From Actinomycetes bacterium (GTDB taxonomy: Bacteria; Actinomycetota; Actinomycetes; Propionibacteriales; Propionibacteriaceae): a stretch of DNA of 5,034 nt. The position numbers and the translations under genes were made by a program. Of this stretch, positions 1 through 5,034 are shown piece by piece. The stretch lies in NCBI GenBank assembly GCA_009785885.1, contig WQUE01000153.1:1-5034 (forward strand), read 5' to 3'. Every line of letters starts with the position of its first letter. The first letter of the stretch is position 1. The notes beneath the pieces were generated by a model. That model did not search any database and was not told where the DNA came from. It saw nothing but the letters and a program-made list of their open reading frames with translations.

Positions 1-2984
1 CGGTCGGTGACCAGGTAGTTGAACGTGTCGGTGCCCAGGTTGGCGGCATCGGGGAAGCCCTCGTAGGTGATCGAGGTCGGTGTGATCGCGGTGACACGTC
101 CCAGCCGCGGCAGGGTCGTGATCCCGGCCACGGTCACCGAGTCGCCGTCCGGATCCACGCCGTAGATCTGGATCGGCAACGTGATCTTCTCCCCCGGTAC
201 GCCCCGGGCCTCGACGGGCAGCGGGGCCGGTGGGGCGTCGGGGGACTGCTCGGTTGGCTCGGGCACGACCCGGACGATCAGGGTCGCCGACTGCGGCGAA
301 CCGCCATCGGCGGTGGTTGCCGTGTAGGTGACGGCGGCCTGGAACGGCTCGGTCACGTCGAGTGGGGCGATGTAGCGGATGCGGTTACCCACGACGAACG
401 CCCGGCCCGCCGGCTGCGCGCCCGTCGTCGTCGGCGTGGCCGAGGCGCCGACCACCACGACCGGCAGCTCGCCCGCCGGCCGGTCGGGGGCGGGCTGTTC
501 GCTCAGGAGCAGCGTCTTGCCGGACTGGGACGCGTCGTTGGCGAGGACGTCGATGAGGGCCGAATCACCCGAGCGGACGGTCGCCGTGTCGTCGGCCAGG
601 ATCAGCGTGTCCAGCTCGGGCGGAGACAGCTGCGTCACCACGATGTCGCCCTGGACGGACGCGCCACGCCCATTCGTGGCCGTGTAGTGCACGACCTGCG
701 GGTTCGGCGACATCGTGGCGTTCAGCGGCGTGATCCGGATCCACCGGCCGGACACGGCCGCGGCCGCCACCTGGTCCGGGTCCTCGGGTTGGACGGCGAT
801 GACGCTCAGCACGGCCCCACCCGGGTCCGCGTCGTTGGCCAGGACGTCGACGGTTGCCGGCACGGTGCCGCGCACCGTGACGTGGTCCGGCGCCGTCATC
901 GGATCCGGTGAACCCGCATCCGTCACGTCGATCCGGATGCGTCCCGGGCTGTAGGCGGCGGCACCGCACGCCGCCGTGTAGTCGAGGTAGTACGTGCCTG
1001 CCGCGCTCGCCGTGGCCGTGACCATGCCGCTCGCCAGATCGGTGACAACGTCCAGCCCGGTCGGCGAGGCGACCGAACCAGCCAGGCTCAACGTGGCCGC
1101 GGGATCCAGTGGGTCAACGCCCGGGATGTCGTTGGCGAGCGGGAAGAAGCTCACCGGCTGGCCCGCCCGGGCCCGCACCATGTCCGCCTGCGCGACGGGT
1201 GGGATGCCCTGGGTGTCGCCGGGCGACGGGATTCGCACCGTGATCGTGCCGGCCACCTGTGTGTCCGCATGGCCGTCGCTCACCAGGTAGTCGATGGTCA
1301 CCGGGGAGTCCACGGCGGTGCGGGGGGCGGTGTAGCGGATCGCTCCCTCCGGTGTCACCGGCACCGGGACTCCGGCGACGCTCGCCGATGCGACCGACAC
1401 CGGATCGCCGTCCGGATCGCGCCAGTCCTGTGCCACGAAGATCGCGGTCGTGGCGCCGGGGGCAACCGGGTAGACCACGGGGGTGAAGTCCTGGCGCAGC
1501 GCCGGCGGTTCGTTCGTGCCGTCCGCGCGCAGTTCGACATCGACCCGCGCGGTCGCCTCGCCTGTGCCGTTCGACACGGTGTAGGTGAACGAGGTCGTGG
1601 TCGCATCGGGCGGTGCCGTGAAAAGGACGGTCTGCGCGTCCGCCGAGATCGCCACGGACGAGCCCGCGGCCGGCGCGTCGAGCGCGGTGATCGCGAGGAT
1701 GTTACCGCCCGGATCGGAGTCGTTGTCCAGCACGTGGAGCACCGTGGTCCGTCCCGGCCGGGCGCCGAGATGGTCGGGCTGGGCCGCCGGTTGGGAGTCC
1801 TGGAGCTGGTCCGTGCGGGTCCGCTCCTTCGCCGAGTCGTCCGGGGTGCGCACCTGGTCCCAGTTGTCGAGGCTGCGCATCGACTCCATGTCGAACACCA
1901 GCCCGTTCGCCATGTCGTTCAGGACGACCCGGCCGTGGTTCACCCGGAACACGGGTGCGACGAGGGTCTTGTTGCGGTCCAAGGCGATGGGCAATGCCGC
2001 GTCGCCGGCGTCGGCGGGAGCCGCGACCAGGCGTCCCGGGTCGCCCGACCACGCCGCATACACGTAGCCGCCGACCACGACGGGTTGGGCGGGGGTGCCC
2101 GCATCCCCGCTGCCGAGCGTGATCGGATTCCCGCCGGCCATCGGCACGGCCAGCAGGCTCGACCGGGTCGCCACGAACACCGAAGCGGACGCCGGCCCGG
2201 GCGCCTGCGGCACGGCCCCCGCACCGTCCGGCAAGGTGACCGTCGCCCCACCGGGCAGATACACGACGCCCGTCACCGGGTCCAGGTACACCAACTGGTC
2301 GCCCACGGCCGTCGCCCGCACACCCTTCAGCGACCCGCTGATGGCCGCGACGTCGGGCCGTCCGAAGCTGTAGGCGCCATCCTGCCGAACCGTGGCCGAC
2401 TGTCCCGACGTCGACACGGCGTGGATGGTGCCATCGACGCCGACCGCCACCGACGAGGCGTTCGCGGTCGGCACGTCTGCGGGCGGTCTACCCAGGTCCG
2501 CGAGCGCGTCGATGGCCGGGTCGAGCGCGGACAGGACGGGGATGTCGCCGGGCGTGTAGCGCGTCGCCCGCAGGCTGCCGGTCTTCACATCGACGGCTGC
2601 GACGGAGCCGGCGCTCAGCGCGACCGGATCGTCGGGCGCCACCGCCACGACACCGTCGATCACGTTCGCCACGCCCAGGGGGTCGACCGGAATCAACCGC
2701 CCCGTGGCCACATCGCGCGCGACGACACTCGCCCCATCCTGGAACACATCCAGGTTCCCGCTCCGGGTCGCCCCCGGCGTCAGGTAGCCGTCCAGGCCGC
2801 CCGCGGTCAGGTTCATCCGCCCGTACTCGTCGGCGGCGTTGTTGGTCACCCACACGCCCGAGTCATGGAGGTCGACGTCCCTCATGGGGAACGCCGCGCT
2901 GTTGACCGCGTACACGATCAGAACGCTCGCCGCGACGCCCACGACCCCGAGCGGAATGAGCGTCCGCCAGCCACTCCACTTCAC
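1..2984 (-). CDS. Large membrane-anchored protein with propeller-like region and tandem Ig/cadherin-like domains (partial, C-terminus beyond left edge)
   Basis: The frame is open for 994 codons without a stop or frameshift and leaves the window at base 1. I chose the GTG at 2984-2982, which gives N-terminus VKWSGWRTLIPLG. Residues about 9-31 are a hydrophobic helix after basic residues, so a short cytosolic tail and an outward-facing bulk are likely. Residues about 40-370 contain repeated Gly-then-beta-strand cores, three with a D-x-x-T-G turn (D91, D132, D235), resembling PQQ-like propeller blades. Residues about 379-410 are a charged Q/D-rich linker. From about 411, Ig/cadherin-like domains follow, marked by VLDND, LAND or DPDGD motifs at residues about 420, 523, 618, 717, 816 and 944. 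These look like the Ig-like or cadherin-like repeats of bacterial surface proteins; several acidic clusters could bind calcium. The gene is divergent from the MoxR-DUF58 pair. Its role is unknown; a surface stalk or adhesin, or an envelope scaffold, is inferred. The domain class is fairly sure, the function is not. Confidence 0.88.
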   Translation of the reverse strand, partial: MKWSGWRTLIPLGVVGVAASVLIVYAVNSAAFPMRDVDLHDSGVWVTNNAADEYGRMNLTAGGLDGYLTPGATRSGNLDVFQDGASVVARDVATGRLIPVDPLGVANVIDGVVAVAPDDPVALSAGSVAAVDVKTGSLRATRYTPGDIPVLSALDPAIDALADLGRPPADVPTANASSVAVGVDGTIHAVSTSGQSATVRQDGAYSFGRPDVAAISGSLKGVRATAVGDQLVYLDPVTGVVYLPGGATVTLPDGAGAVPQAPGPASASVFVATRSSLLAVPMAGGNPITLGSGDAGTPAQPVVVGGYVYAAWSGDPGRLVAAPADAGDAALPIALDRNKTLVAPVFRVNHGRVVLNDMANGLVFDMESMRSLDNWDQVRTPDDSAKERTRTDQLQDSQPAAQPDHLGARPGRTTVLHVLDNDSDPGGNILAITALDAPAAGSSVAISADAQTVLFTAPPDATTTSFTYTVSNGTGEATARVDVELRADGTNEPPALRQDFTPVVYPVAPGATTAIFVAQDWRDPDGDPVSVASASVAGVPVPVTPEGAIRYTAPRTAVDSPVTIDYLVSDGHADTQVAGTITVRIPSPGDTQGIPPVAQADMVRARAGQPVSFFPLANDIPGVDPLDPAATLSLAGSVASPTGLDVVTDLASGMVTATASAAGTYYLDYTAACGAAAYSPGRIRIDVTDAGSPDPMTAPDHVTVRGTVPATVDVLANDADPGGAVLSVIAVQPEDPDQVAAAAVSGRWIRITPLNATMSPNPQVVHYTATNGRGASVQGDIVVTQLSPPELDTLILADDTATVRSGDSALIDVLANDASQSGKTLLLSEQPAPDRPAGELPVVVVGASATPTTTGAQPAGRAFVVGNRIRYIAPLDVTEPFQAAVTYTATTADGGSPQSATLIVRVVPEPTEQSPDAPPAPLPVEARGVPGEKITLPIQIYGVDPDGDSVTVAGITTLPRLGRVTAITPTSITYEGFPDAANLGTDTFNYLVTD
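532..553 (-). repeat. Near-identical 22-bp direct repeat, copy A (encodes the D-V-L-A-N-D-A motif)
   Basis: This stretch matches 829-850 at 21 of 22 bases; the one difference is G543 against C840. The copies are exactly 297 bp (99 codons) apart and encode the same turn of two consecutive Ig-like domains. A shorter relative (GTCGTTGGCGAG) sits at 1128-1139 in the third domain. This is a domain-repeat signature inside a coding region, not a mobile or regulatory repeat. Confidence 0.75.
829..850 (-). repeat. Near-identical 22-bp direct repeat, copy B (encodes the D-V-L-A-N-D-A motif)
   Basis: This is the partner of 532-553, with one mismatch over 22 bases. It codes for the calcium-site-like turn of the fourth Ig-like domain (N717-D718-A719-D720-P721). 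Similarity at the DNA level as well as the protein level suggests relatively recent domain duplication or gene conversion, or strong codon constraint on the motif. Confidence 0.75.
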
Positions 2985-2990
2985 TCGCAA

Positions 2991-2998
2991 CCGCCTTT
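2991..2998 (-). promoter_or_regulatory. Ribosome binding site supporting the GTG start at 2984
   Basis: On the minus strand the bases AAAGGCGG stand 6 nt before the GTG at 2984. The match to AAGGAGG has one mismatch. This start gives a short tail (VKWSGWR) directly before the membrane helix. A better Shine-Dalgarno (GGGAGGA, minus strand, 3037-3031) stands upstream of in-frame GTG codons at 3026, 3023 and 3020, so a start 12-14 codons earlier remains possible. Confidence 0.45.
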
Positions 2999-3068
2999 CG
3001 GGGGATTCCGCGACGCGCACCACCACACCGTCCTCCCAGTGTCGCGCATGTCCACCCCTCTCCTCAAT

Positions 3069-3082
3069 GGGGAGTTCTCCCC
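3069..3082. promoter_or_regulatory. Perfect 6-bp inverted repeat, possible operator (GGGGAG-TT-CTCCCC)
   Basis: The arms GGGGAG and CTCCCC are exact reverse complements with a 2-bp centre. The site lies near the middle of the divergent intergenic region, just upstream of the candidate plus-strand -35 box and overlapping the likely upstream zone of the minus-strand promoter. The 2-nt centre is too tight for a good RNA hairpin and no T-run follows, so a dimeric-regulator site fits better than a terminator. It could also be chance in GC-rich DNA. Confidence 0.3.
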
Positions 3083-3083
3083 C

Positions 3084-3113
3084 TTGCGCGCGCCCACGTG
3101 GACTGGGTTCAAT
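3084..3113 (+). promoter_or_regulatory. Candidate promoter for the MoxR-DUF58 operon
   Basis: TTGCGC (3084-3089) and TTCAAT (3108-3113) are separated by 18 bp. They match the housekeeping consensus at 3 of 6 and 4 of 6 positions, which is common for actinomycete promoters but weak. Transcription would start near 3120, giving a leader of about 45 nt before the ATG at 3166. No better pair was seen in the intergenic region on this strand. Confidence 0.3.
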
Positions 3114-3150
3114 GGAGCCGACGAGGACCCCGACAGACGACACCACCACG

Positions 3151-3156
3151 TGAGGA
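3151..3156 (+). promoter_or_regulatory. Ribosome binding site of the MoxR ATPase gene
   Basis: TGAGGA precedes the ATG at 3166 with 9 nt between. It overlaps the second CACGTG palindrome (3147-3152), so a protein bound there could also affect translation-region access or early elongation by RNA polymerase. Confidence 0.6.
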
Positions 3157-3165
3157 CATCCACCC

Positions 3166-4131
3166 ATGCCGATCACCGCAGAACAGGCACGCTGGTTCGA
3201 GCACAACTTCTTCCAGATGGTCGACAACGTCGCCGTGGCCATCCGGGGGAAGGACGACGTGATCGGGCTCGCCCTGACATGCCTGCTCTCCGAGGGTCAT
3301 CTGCTCGTCGAGGACAATCCGGGCACTGGCAAGACCGTGCTCGCGAAGGCGATCGCCAATACCGTCCAGGGCACGCATTCGCGCATCCAGTTCACGCCCG
3401 ACCTTCTGCCGTCCGACCTCACCGGGGTGAACGTGTACGACCAGCGGACGCAGGCGTTCGTGTTCCACAAGGGGCCCATCTTCGCGACGATCGTCCTGGC
3501 CGACGAGGTCAACCGGGCCTCGCCCAAGACGCAGGCCGCCCTGCTGGAGGTGATGGAGGAGAACACCGTCACCGTCGACGGCGTCAAGCACGAAGTCGGC
3601 AAGCCGTTCATGGTGGTGGCGACGCAGAACCCGATCGAGCAGGCCGGCACCTACCGGCTGCCCGAGGCCCAGCTGGACCGCTTCCTCATGAAGATCTCGG
3701 TCGGCTATCCGGACCACCAGGTCGCGGTCGAACTGCTGTCGCAGGCGGCGAACCGCGACCGGGCCGCCGGCGTCACGCCTGTGATCGCCGCCCAGGCGGT
3801 GTCGCAGATGGCCGAGTTCGCGAACGAGACGTACGTCGATCCGGCGATTCTCGGCTACGTCAGCCAGCTCGCCACGGCGTCGCGGTCGCACCCGCACGTG
3901 AGGTTGGGCCTGTCCATGCGGGGCAGTCTCGCGTTCATTCGTGCCGCGAAGACATGGGCGGTGGCGCACGGGCGCGAGTACGTCATCCCCGACGACATCA
4001 AGGAGCTGGCGACGCCCGTGATGGGGCACCGGTTGATCCTGTCGGCCGAGGCGCAGTTCGCGGGTGTGACCCCGCACGATGTCATCGCCGGTCTGCTGGC
4101 CGATGTGGCCCCGCCGCAGCTGAGGGCGTGA
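3166..4131 (+). CDS. MoxR-family AAA+ ATPase
   Basis: This complete 321-residue protein is of usual MoxR length. The AAA core comes first: Walker A at 49-57 (EDNPGTGKT, catalytic K56), Walker B at 109-114 (IVLADE) followed by VNRASPKTQAALLEVMEE, sensor 1 at N155 in VATQNP, and the arginine finger R172 in EAQLDRF. The C-terminal helical lid carries GLSMRG with sensor-2 R252 and a VIPDDIKELA segment. D50 replaces the first small residue of the classical P-loop pattern, which is frequent in MoxR proteins. MoxR ATPases hydrolyse ATP in the cytosol as oligomeric rings and are thought to assemble or activate partner complexes, usually with DUF58 or VWA proteins. The ATG at 3166 has a Shine-Dalgarno 9 nt upstream. 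The DUF58 gene begins 4 nt after the stop, so the two are almost certainly co-transcribed. The client is unknown. All key residues are intact and family assignment is very secure. Confidence 0.97.
   Translation: MPITAEQARWFEHNFFQMVDNVAVAIRGKDDVIGLALTCLLSEGHLLVEDNPGTGKTVLAKAIANTVQGTHSRIQFTPDLLPSDLTGVNVYDQRTQAFVFHKGPIFATIVLADEVNRASPKTQAALLEVMEENTVTVDGVKHEVGKPFMVVATQNPIEQAGTYRLPEAQLDRFLMKISVGYPDHQVAVELLSQAANRDRAAGVTPVIAAQAVSQMAEFANETYVDPAILGYVSQLATASRSHPHVRLGLSMRGSLAFIRAAKTWAVAHGREYVIPDDIKELATPVMGHRLILSAEAQFAGVTPHDVIAGLLADVAPPQLRA
4121..4126 (+). promoter_or_regulatory. Ribosome binding site of the DUF58 gene, inside the end of the MoxR gene
   Basis: TGAGGG lies 9 nt before the ATG at 4136 and within the last codons of the MoxR gene. 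The TGA at 4121-4123 is also the last stop in the DUF58 frame, which limits how far upstream that gene can begin. The arrangement suggests translational coupling of the two genes. Confidence 0.6.
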
Positions 4132-4135
4132 CGCG

Positions 4136-5034
4136 ATGGCTGGTGGCGGTGCTCGTGGGGACGTGACGGAGGCCTTCCGGGTCGCTCCGCCGCGCCCGGC
4201 GACGCGCCGGTCCACGCCGGGGCGGTCCGAGGCCGGCGCGCGGCTTGCGCGTCCGCTGATGCCGGCCCTCGTGCGGCTCTGGCGTCCCGTCAAGCCCGTT
4301 GTCGCATGTGTCACGGGTCTGGGCTGGACCGTCCTCGTTCTGGGGCTGGCGGGCTGGGCCGGCGGCCACTGGCTGGGGTGGCGTGAGGCGGCCGTGCTCG
4401 GCGCGGCGTGCCTCGCGCTCGTGGCCTTCGCCGCCCTGTTCCTGATCGGCCGGATGCGGCTGGCCGTGGACATGGACCTGTCCCCGCAACGGGTCGTGGT
4501 GGGGAATCCCTCGATGGCCCGCTTCACCGTGACGAACCTGTCGCGTTGGCCCGTGATCGGGCTCGGCGTCGAGGTGCCCGTCGGCGTGTCGGCGGCGCGG
4601 TTCACGACGCCGCTGCTGGGCCACGGCGGGACCTATGAGGACTGGGTGACGATCCCCACATCGCGCCGGGGGGTCGTGTCCGTCGGGCCCGTTCTGACGC
4701 AGCGAGGCGATCCGTTGGGCCTGGTCCGGCGGCAGGTGGCCTGGGCATCGCCGCTGGAACTGTTCATTCACCCCGCCACCGTGCCGATCGACGAGCTCGG
4801 GACGGGGCTCCTCCGCGACCTCGAAGGGTGGACGACGCAGGACATTTCGGCCTCCGACCTGGCGTTTCATGCGCTGCGTGACTACATTCCGGGGGACGAC
4901 CAGCGCTACATCCACTGGAAGAGCAGCGCCCGCATGTCGGCGGTCGCGGGCGAACAGAAGTTCCTGGTGCGGCAGTTCCTCGACACGCGGCGCTCCCACA
5001 TCGTGGTCGTGACAGATGTCGACCCCGCGTCCTA
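4136..5034 (+). CDS. DUF58 domain-containing membrane protein (partial, C-terminus beyond right edge)
   Basis: 299 residues are visible and the frame is still open at the edge. Residues 1-54 are a cytosolic tail rich in Arg, Pro and Ala (ten Arg). Two hydrophobic helices follow at about 55-76 and 85-105, joined by a short GHWLGWRE loop. Residues about 109-235 form a beta-rich region (MDLSPQRVVVGNPSMARFTV, RGVVSVGPVLTQRGDPLGLV) typical of proteins in this family. The DUF58 signature is at about 244-266: FHALRDYIPGDDQRYIHWKS, then SAR, followed by FLVRQF and HIVVVTD, the last resembling the first strand of a VWA-like fold. DUF58 proteins occur almost always next to a MoxR ATPase and are presumed membrane partners of it; the biochemical activity is not established. 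The ATG at 4136 is preferred because an in-frame stop lies at 4121-4123 and TGAGGG is well spaced. A later ATG at 4259 lacks a clear ribosome site. Family assignment is secure. Confidence 0.95.
   Translation, partial: MAGGGARGDVTEAFRVAPPRPATRRSTPGRSEAGARLARPLMPALVRLWRPVKPVVACVTGLGWTVLVLGLAGWAGGHWLGWREAAVLGAACLALVAFAALFLIGRMRLAVDMDLSPQRVVVGNPSMARFTVTNLSRWPVIGLGVEVPVGVSAARFTTPLLGHGGTYEDWVTIPTSRRGVVSVGPVLTQRGDPLGLVRRQVAWASPLELFIHPATVPIDELGTGLLRDLEGWTTQDISASDLAFHALRDYIPGDDQRYIHWKSSARMSAVAGEQKFLVRQFLDTRRSHIVVVTDVDPAS

Larger units (their letters stand above)
1..1755 (-). repeat. Tandem Ig/cadherin-like domain array within the large membrane protein
   Basis: At least six domains lie head to tail. 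Equivalent motif positions are N421 (LDNDSDPGG), W521 (DWRDPDGDP), N618 (LANDIPGVDP), N717 (LANDADPGG), N816 (LANDASQSGK) and D944 (VDPDGDSV). The intervals are about 100, 97, 99, 99 and 128 residues. Each unit ends in a Y/F-T-x-beta-strand pattern such as FTYTVSNG, IDYLVSDG, VHYTATNG, VTYTATTADG and FNYLVTDR, as in cadherin-like or bacterial Ig-like folds. The sixth unit is cut by the window edge, so the total number is unknown. Confidence 0.8.
2985..3165. promoter_or_regulatory. Divergent intergenic region shared by the Ig-repeat gene and the MoxR operon
   Basis: The 181 bp between two back-to-back starts must hold the promoters of both transcription units unless one lies inside a gene. It contains a GC-rich inverted repeat (3069-3082), two CACGTG palindromes (3095-3100 and 3147-3152), a weak plus-strand promoter-like pair (3084-3113), and, on the minus strand, TTGAGG (3067-3062) and GACACT (3043-3038) 18 nt apart. 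None of these boxes is strong. No convincing protein-coding gene lies in it. Confidence 0.6.

Noticed and set aside
565..969. A 134-codon minus-strand frame inside the Ig-repeat gene
   Set aside because: It is out of phase with the continuous Ig-domain frame, and its Arg/Gly/His-rich product shows no domain.
1..2984. A fibronectin type III label for the visible repeats
   Set aside because: The visible units have the L-x-N-D-x-D-P-x-G and DPDGD turns of cadherin-like or bacterial Ig-like domains, and I see no clear fibronectin type III signature. Such a domain could still lie beyond the left edge.
3069..3082. The inverted repeat as a transcription terminator
   Set aside because: The centre is only 2 nt, no T-run follows, and no gene ends there; both flanking genes start near it.
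2981..3163. A 60-codon minus-strand ORF covering the divergent intergenic region
   Set aside because: Its ATG lacks a convincing Shine-Dalgarno, the product has no motif, and it overlaps the expected promoters. A leader peptide cannot be wholly excluded, but nothing supports it.
1269..4166. A 2.9-kb plus-strand open frame of 965 codons, antisense to the Ig-repeat gene and continuing out of frame across the MoxR gene
   Set aside because: Its product is Arg/His/Gly-rich low-complexity sequence with no domain, it crosses an intergenic region and the MoxR start, and it overlaps two genes with clear family features. It is open only because stop codons are rare in GC-rich DNA.
3109..4605. A 498-codon minus-strand open frame antisense to the MoxR and DUF58 genes
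   Set aside because: It is complementary to intact MoxR motifs and the coupled gene junction, and its product has a biased Arg/His/Asp composition with no recognisable motif. It is a shadow frame.
4082..4999. A 305-codon minus-strand open frame antisense to the DUF58 gene
   Set aside because: It is antisense to the conserved DUF58 signature, has no ribosome site or motif that I can see, and is Arg/Pro/His-rich.

Overview
The window is very GC-rich. Nearly all third codon positions in its genes are G or C, GTG starts are plausible, and Shine-Dalgarno sites are purine-rich. Together with the gene set (a long Ig-repeat envelope protein beside a MoxR ATPase and a DUF58 protein), this points to a high-GC Gram-positive actinomycete chromosome. 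Genus and family cannot be told from the sequence alone. I see no mobile element, CRISPR array, tRNA or rRNA.

Layout. Positions 1-2984 are one uninterrupted minus-strand reading frame of 994 codons that runs off the left edge. It encodes the N-terminal part of a single-pass membrane protein: one transmembrane helix, then an extracytoplasmic region of about 350 residues with beta-propeller-like repeats, a charged Gln/Asp-rich linker, and at least six tandem Ig/cadherin-like domains about 99 residues apart. Positions 2985-3165 form a 181-bp divergent intergenic region with a GC-rich inverted repeat, two CACGTG palindromes and weak promoter-like boxes. Positions 3166-4131 (plus strand) encode a complete 321-residue MoxR-type AAA+ ATPase. 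Four bases later, at 4136, starts a DUF58 protein with two transmembrane helices; its conserved DUF58 signature is present, but the gene runs off the right edge. Both edge genes are open-ended, so a search for closed ORFs would miss them.

How the genes may work together. MoxR ATPases are known to pair with DUF58 and VWA proteins, and are thought to act as chaperones or remodelling machines in assembling or activating membrane and secreted complexes. Actinomycete MoxR-DUF58 pairs are usually followed by a transglutaminase-core membrane protein, which would be expected just beyond the right edge. The large Ig-repeat surface protein starts back-to-back with this pair and shares its upstream region. 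It is a plausible client or partner in an envelope-assembly system, but that link is inference from gene position. The divergent unit with its propeller-plus-stalk protein is the best candidate here for an under-described system.
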